DNA of 64,000 nucleotides from JADCRZ01 sp965200945 (GCA_965200945.1 OZ241749.1:1426001-1490000); one strand, 5' to 3'. Positions 8,271 to 18,479 are shown, numbered from the stretch's first letter. Numbers and translations are program-made. Notes: generated from the sequence alone by a model not told the origin.

Positions 8271-9686
8271 TTACTGCAGCCCTGTGATCATTTCCTTGAT
8301 TGGCGCAACCAGCGCATCTATGTCGCCTGCTCCGGCTGTGATCAGCACTTCACTGCGGTCTTTGTGCAGGGAAGGCAGATATTGCTTTTCCAGATAGAGG
8401 ATAAATTCCGGTTTTGTCATAATGGATTTATTTGGATTTTTTATTCTTTCCAGGATCATCTCACTGCTTACACCTTCCACGGGAGTTTCCCTGGCCGGGT
8501 AAATGGGCAGCAAAATTACGTGATTTGCAATATCAAGACTAGTTGCAAATTCGTCTGCAAAATCTTTTGTACGGCTGAAGAGATGAGGTTGAAAAACGAT
8601 GGTGCAGTTTCTGCCTTCGAACAATTGCGTTGTGCTGTTCAACAGGGCTTTCAGTTCTTCCGGATGGTGCGCATAATCATCAATATAAGTTACTTTATCC
8701 GTCTTTGCAATGGTCTCGAATCTTCTTTTTACTCCTTTAAACTCACTCACTGCATGTACGATCTTTTCCGGTGCAATACCCAGGCTGTTTGCCACGGCGA
8801 TCGCAGCCAGGGAGTTTTCCACATTGTGCATGCCACCCATGTGGAGCGAGATCCCTGTGATCCGTTTGTCTTTAAGCACTGCGTCAAACTGGTAGCCCCC
8901 GTTCCTGATCGTGATATTGGCGGCGTACACATCGGAGGCCGCATCATCCAGGCTGTAGGTAAGATGCTGCCCGGCCTGCATTTCATACGAGCGCTTCAGT
9001 CCGGCCCGGGTGATCAGTAATCCACCGGGTTTCAGCTTGCGGGTAAAGTCTACGAAAGCATTCTGAAGATTTTCTTCCGTACCGTATATATCGAGGTGAT
9101 CGGCATCCATCGCGCTCACAATGGCAACGTTGGGGTGCAGCCGAAGAAAGCTTCTGTCGTACTCATCCGCTTCGATCACGCAGATGTTCCGTTCGTTGCT
9201 CCAGAAATTTGTGTTGTAGTTGACCGAGATCCCGCCCAGAAAAGCGTTGCAGCCATACTCCGAATGCCGGAGGATCTGGGCGATCATCGTAGAGATCGTT
9301 GTTTTGCCATGCGTGCCAGCCACGCAGATATTGAACGAGCCGGTACTCACCAGTTCCAGCACTTCGCTCCTTTTCAATACCGGGTATCCCTGCTGCCGGT
9401 AATATTGCAGCTGCGGATGATCCTGCGGTATGGCGGGCGTGTAAACAACCAGCTGAACATCCTTCGGCGCTGTTTCTACTTCGTCGGAAAAAGAAACAGC
9501 AATGCCATTGTTTTGCAAGGTATCCGTTAGAGAGGTGGAAGTTTTATCGTAGCCCGAGACCTGCACTTTCTGACCGGCAAAATATCTGGCCAGTGCACTC
9601 ATGCCGATGCCGCCGATGCCGACGAAATAAATTTTCTTTATGTCGCTGAGTTGTATCAAACAGTTAATTTTTTGCTTCCAGCACAT
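8271..9686 (-). CDS. murC: UDP-N-acetylmuramate--L-alanine ligase
   Basis: MurC adds L-alanine to UDP-MurNAc in the cytosol using ATP. The N-terminal UDP-binding motif GIGGIGMS is at residues 23-30 and the ATP loop GTHGKTT at 124-130. The Mur-ligase central EADEYDRSF and DADHLDIYG motifs follow, and the C-terminal domain carries DDYAHHPEE. The start ATG lies 23 bases inside the end of murG, giving overlapping genes. Length of 471 residues is normal. Confidence 0.97.
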   Translation of the reverse strand: MCWKQKINCLIQLSDIKKIYFVGIGGIGMSALARYFAGQKVQVSGYDKTSTSLTDTLQNNGIAVSFSDEVETAPKDVQLVVYTPAIPQDHPQLQYYRQQGYPVLKRSEVLELVSTGSFNICVAGTHGKTTISTMIAQILRHSEYGCNAFLGGISVNYNTNFWSNERNICVIEADEYDRSFLRLHPNVAIVSAMDADHLDIYGTEENLQNAFVDFTRKLKPGGLLITRAGLKRSYEMQAGQHLTYSLDDAASDVYAANITIRNGGYQFDAVLKDKRITGISLHMGGMHNVENSLAAIAVANSLGIAPEKIVHAVSEFKGVKRRFETIAKTDKVTYIDDYAHHPEELKALLNSTTQLFEGRNCTIVFQPHLFSRTKDFADEFATSLDIANHVILLPIYPARETPVEGVSSEMILERIKNPNKSIMTKPEFILYLEKQYLPSLHKDRSEVLITAGAGDIDALVAPIKEMITGLQ

Positions 9687-10767
9687 GCATCACCTCACCG
9701 GCCACCCGCATGTCTGCATCAATAAAAGCCATTTTAGCGATATTGTCTCTCAGTTCTTCCATTTTTCCGGCATCCGTCGACAGGGCAATGACAGCCGGAA
9801 CGAGCTGATCGCGCGCGTCGCTGTCTTTGACGAGAATACCTGCCTGGTTGTTAACAAGTGTCATGGCATTTACCGTCTGATGGTCTTCGGCAGCAAATGG
9901 ATAGGGCACAAAAACCACCGGCTTTTTCATGACACACAGTTCCGCGATGGCCATGGCGCCGGCCCGTGAGATCACGATGTCGGCAGCCGCATACGCATAT
10001 TCCATTTGTGTGATGAAATCGCTGACCCATATATTTTTTCTGCCGTCTGCCGCCTGCTTACCCTGCAGCGCATAGGGTTTACCGGTTTGCCAGATCAATT
10101 GCATGTCGTTGGCATCGAACAGGTCAAGATGTGCGGCAATGGCCTCGTTGATGCTGACCGCGCCCAGGCTGCCCCCGATAGACAGCACCGTTTTTTTCTG
10201 CGGATCGAGCCCATAAAATCCGATTCCCTGTTCACGGGTCACATTCGAGCCGGTCAGTTGCGCCCGAACCGGGTTGCCTGTAAGCACGATCTTGTCTTTT
10301 GGAAAGAACTGCTCCATGCCCGTACTTGCCACAAATACCTTGTCTGCTTTTTTACCCAGCACTTTGTTGGATCTGCCGGCATAGGAGTTTGATTCATGGA
10401 TAAAACTCGGGATGCCCTGCTGCTGTGCAAAACGGAGCACCGGAAAACTTGAATAACCACCCACCCCGATCACGCCATCCGGCTGAAACCGGTCGAATAT
10501 CTTTCTGACCTGGAAAAAGCTTTTTACCAGTTTATAAGGAAGTCCGACGTTCTTTAGTAAAGAGCTGCGGTTGTACCCGGCGATATCGAGGCCTTTGATC
10601 TCGTAACCGGCCTGGGGCACTTTCTCCATTTCCATTTTTCCTTTTGCACCTACAAAAAGTATCTCAGTGTCCGGCTCCATTTTTTTCAACGCGTTGGCGA
10701 TGGCAATGGCCGGAAAGATGTGCCCTCCGGTTCCGCCGCCTGCCATGATCAGTTTTCTTTTCGTCAT
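9664..10767 (-). CDS. murG: UDP-GlcNAc:undecaprenyl-PP-MurNAc-pentapeptide GlcNAc transferase
   Basis: MurG makes lipid II from lipid I at the inner face of the membrane. The glycine loop GGGTGGH is at residues 10-16, the second glycine motif SIGGSLGA is central, and the donor-binding region SRAGAMAIAELCVMKKP with the following FVPYPFAAEDHQT is complete. Length of 367 residues is typical for GT28 MurG. It overlaps murC by 23 bases. Confidence 0.97.
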   Translation of the reverse strand: MTKRKLIMAGGGTGGHIFPAIAIANALKKMEPDTEILFVGAKGKMEMEKVPQAGYEIKGLDIAGYNRSSLLKNVGLPYKLVKSFFQVRKIFDRFQPDGVIGVGGYSSFPVLRFAQQQGIPSFIHESNSYAGRSNKVLGKKADKVFVASTGMEQFFPKDKIVLTGNPVRAQLTGSNVTREQGIGFYGLDPQKKTVLSIGGSLGAVSINEAIAAHLDLFDANDMQLIWQTGKPYALQGKQAADGRKNIWVSDFITQMEYAYAAADIVISRAGAMAIAELCVMKKPVVFVPYPFAAEDHQTVNAMTLVNNQAGILVKDSDARDQLVPAVIALSTDAGKMEELRDNIAKMAFIDADMRVAGEVMHVLEAKN

Positions 10768-10828
10768 TCCGCGTTGTGTAAATGAATCAGTATAAAAACA
10801 TTATCGCAAAACTTTTATTGCCCCCTGT

Positions 10829-12127
10829 TTACGTTTCAGGTGTGGCTTCGGCAGCTTCCGACGCTGCCAGTGCCTGCTCCCTTTTCAATTTGCCTTCCAT
10901 CTGCTCTACATTTCTTGCCACACTCAGGATGATACCGATAGCCAGACAGGTGAACAGGAACGAACTGCCACCCATGCTCACCAAGGGCAACGTGACCCCG
11001 GTAACCGGAAACAGGTTCACATTCACCGCCATGTTCGTCAGTGCTTGGATCACGAGCATGAAGCTCAGTCCGAGAGCAAGAAATGCACCAAAAGCATACG
11101 GGCACTTCCTGAAAAGACGGATGCTTCTGAATAAAAATATCATGTATATAAATAAGATGAAGGCCCCTCCCACGAGGCCGTATTCTTCAATTATAATGGC
11201 GTAAATAAAATCTGAATAAGGATGCGGCAGAAAGTTGCGCTGCTCGCTGTTGCCGGGGCCCAGACCGACCCAGCCGCCTTTTGCTATGGCGATCTTCGCC
11301 TGGTTCACCTGGTAGTTATCGTCATTGTCTGCTTCCTGGCTGCCATACATGAAGTTTCCCACCCGGTTGACCCAGGTTCCAACGCGGGCAAACAGCTTGC
11401 TTTTTCCTTCCGTTTTCACTTTTTCACCCGCTCCATCCTTGTGCTGGAAAATGGCTGCGAGTACCAGCATCATCACGGGGATCATAGCCGCACCCACAAC
11501 CAGCAGCAGGTAGCGCACGGGTACCCGGCCGATGAACAGCAGGAGCAGACTGGTAGCACCGATCAGCAGGGCGGTCGAAAGGTTCGCCGGCGCGATCAGT
11601 AAACAGATGATGCCGACCGGAAACATGATCGGCAGAAATCCTTTTTTAAAATCTTTGATGACCTGCTGTTTTCTGCTCAGCAAACGGCTGACATACATGA
11701 ACAGGGCCAGTTTGGCAAGATCGGAAGTCTGGAAAGTAAGCTGTATGATGGGCAGGCGTATCCAGCGGCTGCCTTCATTGAGCCTGACACCAAAAAAAAG
11801 GGTGTAGATGAGCAACGGTATCACGATGAGAAACAGGATCAGCGACACCTTCGAATAAATGGTGTAATTGACCCGGTGGGCGAAATAGATGACGATGATG
11901 CCCAGGACGATGAACGCAACCTGCTTGAACAGGTACGACTCGTTGCTCTTGCTCATCTTATAAGCTAAGGTTCCGGTCGAACTGTACACGACGAGTAAAG
12001 AGATGATGGCCAGCAACACTACGATGGACCAGATAACCTTGTCTCCCTTCGTTTTTTTCAGCAGGTTTCCGCCTACTGTCTGAAAAGAAAGCAGGTCGCT
12101 TACCTGTAATTGTTTTGAGTCGCTCAT
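10829..12127 (-). CDS. ftsW: SEDS-family septal peptidoglycan polymerase FtsW
   Basis: A multi-pass SEDS glycosyltransferase that polymerises lipid II at the septum with the cognate class B PBP encoded upstream. About ten membrane helices are visible, with hallmark segments DLAKLALFMYVSRLL, WVGLGPGNSEQRNFLP, the DFIYAIIIEEYGLVGG loop, and the C-terminal TGVTLPLVSMGGSS. The ATG at 12127 gives 432 residues; the frame stays open 8 codons further up to a GTG at 12151. The alanine- and glutamate-rich tail after the last helix is probably cytosolic. Confidence 0.95.
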   Translation of the reverse strand: MSDSKQLQVSDLLSFQTVGGNLLKKTKGDKVIWSIVVLLAIISLLVVYSSTGTLAYKMSKSNESYLFKQVAFIVLGIIVIYFAHRVNYTIYSKVSLILFLIVIPLLIYTLFFGVRLNEGSRWIRLPIIQLTFQTSDLAKLALFMYVSRLLSRKQQVIKDFKKGFLPIMFPVGIICLLIAPANLSTALLIGATSLLLLFIGRVPVRYLLLVVGAAMIPVMMLVLAAIFQHKDGAGEKVKTEGKSKLFARVGTWVNRVGNFMYGSQEADNDDNYQVNQAKIAIAKGGWVGLGPGNSEQRNFLPHPYSDFIYAIIIEEYGLVGGAFILFIYMIFLFRSIRLFRKCPYAFGAFLALGLSFMLVIQALTNMAVNVNLFPVTGVTLPLVSMGGSSFLFTCLAIGIILSVARNVEQMEGKLKREQALAASEAAEATPET

Positions 12128-12190
12128 GGTAACATATAGGGTGGTCTCCACTGTATTCCAGCGGTTAACATTGAATGCCGGGGATCCGGT

Positions 12191-13531
12191 TTACAATTCC
12201 ATGACCGCAGCCTTGAACTGCAGACCCCTGTCCTCGTAATTCTTAAACAGGTCAAAACTCGCGCAGCCCGGACTCAGCAGCACCACACCCTCTTTTTCGG
12301 CCATGGAAAACGCCAGCTGCACCGCTTCTTTGGCGTTGGATGCATCCATCATGTGCTTTACTTTACCGGCGAACACTTCATGGATCTTTGCGTTGTCTGT
12401 GCCGAGGCAAACGATGCCGGTTACTTTTTGCTCAACCAGCTCCTCGAGTATCGAGTAGTCGTTTCCCTTGTCTACGCCGCCGAGGATGAGTACCGTAGGT
12501 CTGGTCATGCTTTCGAGCGCGTACCAGGTCGAGTTCACGTTGGTTGCCTTGCTGTCGTTGATGAATTCGACGCCTTTAACGGTCGTTACATATTCCATGC
12601 GGTGTTCCAGCGATTCGAAAGATTCGATGGCTTCCTTGATCTTTTCCTTGCGCAGGCCGAGCGTAGCCGCTGCGATGCCCGCTGCCAGGGTGTTGTATTG
12701 GTTATGTTTGCCGCGAAGCGCAAAATCGTAGATGCTCATCGATACATTTTCACCGGGGGTCAGAATGATCGCTTCTTCATTCTTGATAAAGCCTCCTTCG
12801 TTTAATTCTTCTTGCATACTAAATGGTAATAGGTTAGAATATATGGAGAAATTGTTTAAGTAATCCATGGTCACTTTATCGTCTTTGCAGTAGATAAAGT
12901 AATCATCCGGCCGCTGGTTCTCTGCAATGCGGAACTTGCTGTTGATATATTTTTCGAACTGATACTCGTACCTGTCGAGGTGATCTTCCGTTATATTCGT
13001 GAGGATGGCGATGTCGGCCCGGAAAGTTTTGATGTCGTCGAGCTGAAAGCTGCTGATCTCCGCCACATAAAGCGGTTTGGGATCCAGGGCCACCTGTTTT
13101 GCAAATGAGTATCCGATGTTTCCCACCAGCGCACAGTCGGCGCCGGCATGTTTACAAATATGATAGAGGAGTGAAGTGGTAGTCGTTTTTCCGTTGCTGC
13201 CGGTGATGCCGACGACTTTGCTGTCGCCCTTGAAGCGGTATCCCAGCTCGATCTCGCTGATCACAGCGATCCCTTTCTGCCTTATCTTTTTTACCAGGGC
13301 ATTCTTTTCCGGGATACCCGGGCTCTTCATTACCTCATCGGCCGCGAGTATCCTGTCTTCCGAGTGGGCACCTTCTTCCCATTCGATGCCGGCTTCCACG
13401 AGTTGCTGCTGGTAAGCCGGCTTAACGGAACCAGCATCGGAAAGAAATACATCATACCCCTGCTGCTTGGCGAGTATGGCAGCGCCAACCCCGCTTTCAC
13501 CGCCGCCCAGTATGATAAATTTCCTTCCCAT
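12191..13531 (-). CDS. murD: UDP-N-acetylmuramoyl-L-alanine--D-glutamate ligase
   Basis: MurD adds D-glutamate to the growing stem peptide. This 446-residue protein has an N-terminal Rossmann motif GGGESGVG, the ATP loop GSNGKTTTT at 111-119, the NITEDHLDRY central motif, the FINDSKATN stretch, and the C-terminal LSPGCASFDLFKNYEDRG signature that separates MurD from the other Mur ligases. It lies between mraY and ftsW, as in other Bacteroidota dcw clusters. Confidence 0.97.
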   Translation of the reverse strand: MGRKFIILGGGESGVGAAILAKQQGYDVFLSDAGSVKPAYQQQLVEAGIEWEEGAHSEDRILAADEVMKSPGIPEKNALVKKIRQKGIAVISEIELGYRFKGDSKVVGITGSNGKTTTTSLLYHICKHAGADCALVGNIGYSFAKQVALDPKPLYVAEISSFQLDDIKTFRADIAILTNITEDHLDRYEYQFEKYINSKFRIAENQRPDDYFIYCKDDKVTMDYLNNFSIYSNLLPFSMQEELNEGGFIKNEEAIILTPGENVSMSIYDFALRGKHNQYNTLAAGIAAATLGLRKEKIKEAIESFESLEHRMEYVTTVKGVEFINDSKATNVNSTWYALESMTRPTVLILGGVDKGNDYSILEELVEQKVTGIVCLGTDNAKIHEVFAGKVKHMMDASNAKEAVQLAFSMAEKEGVVLLSPGCASFDLFKNYEDRGLQFKAAVMEL

Positions 13532-13551
13532 AACTATTTCTTTCCTTTTGC

Positions 13552-14832
13552 TTACCTGATCTTTAAAGTAGCGATCGACACGATCACACAGAGGATGGTA
13601 ACGATCCAGAAGCGGATGGCGATCTTGCTTTCATGATAGCCCAGCTTCTGGTAATGATGATGCAGGGGGCTCATGAGAAAGACCCTTTTACCTTCTCCGT
13701 ACTTCCGTTTTGTGTATTTGAAATAACTCACTTGGATCATCACGCTCAGCGATTCGACCAAGAAAACACCGCAAAAGATCGGCACCAGCAGCTCCTTGCG
13801 TACGATGATGGCCAGTGCGGCGATGATTCCGCCCAGCATGAGGCTGCCGGTATCGCCCATAAAAACCTGGGCGGGATATACGTTGTACCAGAGAAACCCG
13901 ACACAGGCGCCAATCATGGCACCGATAAAGATGGAGAGTTCGCCGAGGTTCGGGATGTACATGATGTTGAGATAGTCGGCAAACCGGATATTGCCGCTTG
14001 CATAGGCGAATACGCCCAGGCAGGCGCCGATGATGGCGCTGATCCCGGTTGCGAGTCCGTCGACCCCATCGGTGATGTTGGCCCCGTTGGAAACTGCGGT
14101 AACTATGAAAATCACCGCGATGATATATAGAATGTAGGTGAACCCCCGAAGGGCTTCAGGCAACAGTTTCGAGTAACTGAATTCATGGTTCTTAACGAAC
14201 GGAATGGTTGTGATAGGTTCGTTGGCTTCTACAAAGAACCGCTGCTTGCCCTCGATGGTCAGCACTTTCAGTCCGGTGGTATCGGAAGGTCTTGCGGTAC
14301 CCATATATTCACGCCATACTTTTGTATTGCTGTTGAAATACAAAGTGGCGGCTACTGCGATGCCAATCACGATTTGCCCCAGTATCTTGAACCAACCGGC
14401 CAGGCCGTCGTCATCTCCCTTTTTGTAAGCAATGCCCTGCAACTGGGCTTTTCGTTTTGCTTTGAGTTTGAGATAATCATCCACAAAACCGATCATACCA
14501 AGCCAGAGGGTGCTGAAGATCATGAGCCGCAGGTAAGCCTTGTTCAGGTCTGCCAGCAGCAGTGTAGGGATCAGGATTGCCAGAATGATGATGATACCAC
14601 CCATGGTCGGCGTCCCTTTTTTCAGGTTCTCTCCGGCCAGACCGAGTTCGCGTACGCTCTCTCCGATCAGCTTGCTTTGCAGGTAGTTGATCAGCCTTCT
14701 ACCGAAAACAGTGGTGATGATCAGGCTCAGCAGCACAGCAAGCAATACCCTGAATGTAATGAACTGGAACAAAGCCCCGCCAGGGAATTTTATTCCGTTA
14801 AGTTTGAACCATTCAGAGAGGTGGTATAACAT
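13552..14832 (-). CDS. mraY: phospho-N-acetylmuramoyl-pentapeptide transferase
   Basis: MraY transfers phospho-MurNAc-pentapeptide to undecaprenyl phosphate, giving lipid I. The conserved motifs are present: KKGTPTMGG, the DDY pair at 118-119, NITDGVDGL (252-260), MGDTGS, and the histidine triplet SPLHHHYQ. The protein is 426 residues against about 360 in E. coli. The excess is a hydrophilic insert at about 168-232, in a loop between membrane helices. Such an insert is known from Bacteroidota MraY. The C-terminal helix ends in a short basic tail. Confidence 0.97.
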   Translation of the reverse strand: MLYHLSEWFKLNGIKFPGGALFQFITFRVLLAVLLSLIITTVFGRRLINYLQSKLIGESVRELGLAGENLKKGTPTMGGIIIILAILIPTLLLADLNKAYLRLMIFSTLWLGMIGFVDDYLKLKAKRKAQLQGIAYKKGDDDGLAGWFKILGQIVIGIAVAATLYFNSNTKVWREYMGTARPSDTTGLKVLTIEGKQRFFVEANEPITTIPFVKNHEFSYSKLLPEALRGFTYILYIIAVIFIVTAVSNGANITDGVDGLATGISAIIGACLGVFAYASGNIRFADYLNIMYIPNLGELSIFIGAMIGACVGFLWYNVYPAQVFMGDTGSLMLGGIIAALAIIVRKELLVPIFCGVFLVESLSVMIQVSYFKYTKRKYGEGKRVFLMSPLHHHYQKLGYHESKIAIRFWIVTILCVIVSIATLKIR

Positions 14833-14885
14833 GATGCGAATTAATTTTTGCGCTCTTTGTTTGATCCTTGTTTTCAGGCGCCGGT

Positions 14886-16352
14886 CTACTTTCCCAGCAT
14901 CCCGAACATTTCCTGCACTACTTCCTTATCGTCGAAATGCACTTTTACACCTTTTGTTTCCTGGTATTTTTCATGGCCTTTGCCCGCAACCAGTACGATA
15001 TCTTCGGCCTGTGCCATCTCTATCGCCACTTTGATGGCTTCCCTCCTGTTCTCTACCGCCACAAATCTTCTGCGGGCAGCGCTGTTGAGCCCCTCTTCCA
15101 TTTCCCGGATGATCTCCGCCGGGTCTTCATTGCGCGGATTATCTGACGTGAAGATGACCTTGTCGCTCCACTCACAGGCCACTTCCCCCATCACCGGCCG
15201 CTTTGTTTTGTCGCGGTCGCCGCCACAGCCTACCACCGTAATGATCTGTTCGTGGCCCCGGCGCAGTTTCTTGATGGTCTTCAGCACGTTCAGCAGGGCA
15301 TCCGGTGTATGAGCGTAATCCACGATGCCGATCACTTTCTGGTTTTCGGATACGCTGTAATCGAACCGGCCTTCCGCCCCGGTCAGCACGCTGAGGCAGC
15401 GCAGGATCTCGTGTTTGTCCTGCCCGCTGCATACTGCCGCACCGTATACTGCAAGCAGATTGTAGGCGTTGAATTCGCCGATCATGCGGAAATGAACTTC
15501 CTGGTCGTTGATCTGCATGATCAGTCCGGTCAGGTTGTTCTCCAAGATCTTGCCCCGGAACTCCACGACCGTGTTCAGGCTGTAGTAATATTTGGTGGCA
15601 TGTGTGTTTTGCAGCATCACAGTGCCCCGTTTGTCATCTGCATTTGAGATGGCAAAAGCGGATGAAGGCAGGTAATCAAAAAATTGTTTTTTGACCCGGA
15701 TGTATTCATCAAACGTTTTGTGATAGTCGAGGTGGTCGTGGGTGATGTTTGTAAAGATGCCACCGGTGAAACGCAGGCCTGCAATGCGGTGCTGGTGGAT
15801 GGCATGAGAACTCACTTCCATAAAAACGTAGGTGCACCCTGCATCGAGCATCTGTTTCAGCATCGCACTCAGCGATACGGGGTCGGGAGTGGTATGGGTG
15901 GCTGGCAGGACTTCTTCACCGATCTGGTTCTGCACCGTACTCAGCAGCCCGCATGAAAACCCGAGGGCGGTAAATAATTTGTACAGCAGGGTGGCGACAG
16001 TCGTTTTTCCGTTGGTACCCGTAACGCCCACAAGCCGGAGATCTTCCGAAGGCTGGCCATAGAAATTATGGGCAATGTAGCCGGCGGCGGCCGCGCTGTT
16101 CTCCACCTGCACATACACGATGCCGGGATGCAGGCCGGATGGCATTACTTCACATACGATGGCCACCGCTCCTTTTTCGATAGCGGACTCAATAAAACGG
16201 TGTCCGTCTGCTACGGTGCCTTTTACGGCAATGAACAGGGAGCCAGGCGATGCATTCGAGGAATTGGTCTGCACATCACTGACCTCGATGCCGGTGTTAC
16301 CCTGCACTGCCCGGATGCCTACCTTGTACAATATTTCCTGTAAAACCACCAT
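14886..16352 (-). CDS. murE: UDP-MurNAc-tripeptide synthetase, meso-diaminopimelate-adding
   Basis: MurE adds the third stem residue. The 488-residue protein carries the ATP loop GTNGKTT at 112-118, a central NITHDHLDYH motif, and DNPR at 404-407 in the C-terminal domain. DNPR is the signature of enzymes that bind meso-diaminopimelate rather than lysine, so the cell wall is predicted to contain mDAP. It follows the division transpeptidase gene by 21 bases, in the normal cluster order. Confidence 0.97.
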   Translation of the reverse strand: MVVLQEILYKVGIRAVQGNTGIEVSDVQTNSSNASPGSLFIAVKGTVADGHRFIESAIEKGAVAIVCEVMPSGLHPGIVYVQVENSAAAAGYIAHNFYGQPSEDLRLVGVTGTNGKTTVATLLYKLFTALGFSCGLLSTVQNQIGEEVLPATHTTPDPVSLSAMLKQMLDAGCTYVFMEVSSHAIHQHRIAGLRFTGGIFTNITHDHLDYHKTFDEYIRVKKQFFDYLPSSAFAISNADDKRGTVMLQNTHATKYYYSLNTVVEFRGKILENNLTGLIMQINDQEVHFRMIGEFNAYNLLAVYGAAVCSGQDKHEILRCLSVLTGAEGRFDYSVSENQKVIGIVDYAHTPDALLNVLKTIKKLRRGHEQIITVVGCGGDRDKTKRPVMGEVACEWSDKVIFTSDNPRNEDPAEIIREMEEGLNSAARRRFVAVENRREAIKVAIEMAQAEDIVLVAGKGHEKYQETKGVKVHFDDKEVVQEMFGMLGK

Positions 16353-16373
16353 GTGCTGTCTTTCTGTTTGATG

Positions 16374-18479
16374 CTAGTTTAATTCTATGACTACATTCTG
16401 ATTCGGAACGATCCTGGAGCCGGGTTCAACCGACTGCTTCGCCACCCGCCCCTTGCCTTTCGGCACGACGTTGAGATTCATTCTCTCCAGCAGGAAAAGC
16501 GCATCCTTCAGCCCAAGACCTCTGATGTTAGGCATCACCTGCCCGGTCATCGGACGGGCATAGGCCACTGTCTGCGCATTGCTGCCGTACACGCTTCCCC
16601 AGGTGTTGCCGCCGGCAGAGTCTTTGTAACTGGCCTCCACGGTTTGCAGCACCTGCCGAAGGTCGTGTGTGTTGCCGGCATAATAAAAGCCGGTGCTGTC
16701 GCGGTTTGCCGTGAACCGGTTGGTTCCGTTTGCCTTGTTCACATAAGCTGCATTCAGCTTGTCGGCGATCTCCTTGAAAACGGGTCCGGCAACGGCGGCG
16801 CCATAGAATTTGCTGGCGTAGGGTTTATTTTTTATAACTACAATGCACGAGTACAAGGGATGATCGGCCGGAAAGTAGCCGGCGAATGACGACTGATAGA
16901 TATGATCGGAATAACCATGGCTTCCGTTCGCCACCAGGGCCGTACCAGTTTTGCCGGCGATCTTATAAAACGGATTCTGCAGGGTTTTCCCGGTCCCTTC
17001 CTGCACAACGCCTTCGAGCGAAGCCTTCAGCTGTTCCAGGGTGGTGGCGCTGCAGATCGACTCTTCGATCACCTTGGGTGTATTTTCTTTTATGGTCAAA
17101 CTGTTATTCTGAATGGAGCTTACCAGATAGGGTTTCATCATTTTGCCGTTGTTGGCTACCGCGTTGTACAGCATGAGGGTCTGCAGCGGGCTCACCAGCA
17201 CTTCATATCCGAAAGCCATCCAGGGCAGTGTGGTGGCGCTCCAGGTGCGGGATGCAGGGGTTTTGATGACCGGGCTTGTCTCCCCGATCAGGCCTACGCC
17301 CGAAGGTTCGCTGAGGTGCAGTTTGCGCAGATGCGCTACAAACTGCATAGGGTTTTTAGCATAACAATTCATCGCCAGTTTCGCCATTCCTACGTTCGAG
17401 CTGTGCTCAAAAGCTTCCTTTACAGTAACCTCGTTCAGGCCATGTTCTTCGCTGTCGTAGACCGTTCTTCCGTTCACTTTCCAGCTGCCTCCTTCGAGGT
17501 TCACATGGTTGTTGAGCGTATATATTTTGTCTTCCAGTACGGAGAGCAGCGTGGCCAGCTTGAAAGTGGAACCCGGCTCCGACGCGCGGATCGCGTAGTT
17601 AAGGTCTTCCCAGTAATTGCCGCCCGTGCCCTTGCCCAGATTGGCGATGGCTTTGATCTTGCCGGTGCTTACTTCCATCACGATGCAGGTGCCATGTTCG
17701 CATTCATTTTCCAGCATCATACGCATGAGCGCTGTTTCGGCTATGTCTTGGATGTTGACGTCAAGGGTCGTGATAATGTCTTTTCCGTTTTCCGGATCGA
17801 TCTCGTAGCCTTCTACCGGCATGGCCACACCGCCGGCGATAAAACGCACCAATTTGCTTCCGCTCTCGCCTTTCAGCAGCGAATCGTAGGTGCGCTCGAG
17901 TCCTACGTTCTGGGCATTCTTGCGTGCCAGGCCTATGGTGCGGTTGGCGAGCAATCCGAACGGGTTGAGCCGTTTGCTTTTTACTTCGGCAATAAAACCG
18001 CTTTTGTTCTTGCCCAGGTTGATGAGGGGAAAGGTGCGTATCTGTTTGTAGTCTTCGAAAGAAAGATTTTTGCGGAGGGGAAAGTACCGGTCCTTTTTGC
18101 GGTACCCATCCTGCAGCATTTTTTTGTACCAGGCGGCCGGATGATCCGTAAAGAGGTTCGCAAGGGCAATGGAAAGAGAATCGGAATATTTTTTAAACCG
18201 GGCGCCTTTGTTTTCACGCAGGCCTTCGGCGCCGAAGTCGATGTAGATGTCAAAATATGGAATGGATGTGCTGAGCATGCTGCCATCCTCGCTGTAAATG
18301 GTGCCGCGTTCGGCAGCCAGTTCGATGTATTTCTGGTGGAGGCTGTCGCTTTTTGTTTTCCAGTAAACGCCTTCAAACTGCTGGATGTAAACAGCGCGCC
18401 CCAGGATGATCACGCTGATGAGCACGATCCCCATGAAACTGAGATAAACCCTCCATAATATGTCGCGCTTTACTTCCAC
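16374..18479 (-). CDS. ftsI: class B penicillin-binding protein (septal transpeptidase) with C-terminal PASTA domain
   Basis: This is the cross-linking partner of FtsW. A single membrane anchor is at about 10-30, then the PBP dimerisation domain (AAERGTIYSEDG), then the transpeptidase: STFK at 304-307, SSN at 360-362, and KTG at 510-512. One PASTA domain occupies about 645-701, so the protein (701 residues) is longer than proteobacterial FtsI and resembles the sporulation/Gram-positive type. The start is a GTG at 18479: no in-frame ATG precedes the anchor helix. It lies 34 bases after ftsL. Confidence 0.95.
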   Translation of the reverse strand: MEVKRDILWRVYLSFMGIVLISVIILGRAVYIQQFEGVYWKTKSDSLHQKYIELAAERGTIYSEDGSMLSTSIPYFDIYIDFGAEGLRENKGARFKKYSDSLSIALANLFTDHPAAWYKKMLQDGYRKKDRYFPLRKNLSFEDYKQIRTFPLINLGKNKSGFIAEVKSKRLNPFGLLANRTIGLARKNAQNVGLERTYDSLLKGESGSKLVRFIAGGVAMPVEGYEIDPENGKDIITTLDVNIQDIAETALMRMMLENECEHGTCIVMEVSTGKIKAIANLGKGTGGNYWEDLNYAIRASEPGSTFKLATLLSVLEDKIYTLNNHVNLEGGSWKVNGRTVYDSEEHGLNEVTVKEAFEHSSNVGMAKLAMNCYAKNPMQFVAHLRKLHLSEPSGVGLIGETSPVIKTPASRTWSATTLPWMAFGYEVLVSPLQTLMLYNAVANNGKMMKPYLVSSIQNNSLTIKENTPKVIEESICSATTLEQLKASLEGVVQEGTGKTLQNPFYKIAGKTGTALVANGSHGYSDHIYQSSFAGYFPADHPLYSCIVVIKNKPYASKFYGAAVAGPVFKEIADKLNAAYVNKANGTNRFTANRDSTGFYYAGNTHDLRQVLQTVEASYKDSAGGNTWGSVYGSNAQTVAYARPMTGQVMPNIRGLGLKDALFLLERMNLNVVPKGKGRVAKQSVEPGSRIVPNQNVVIELN

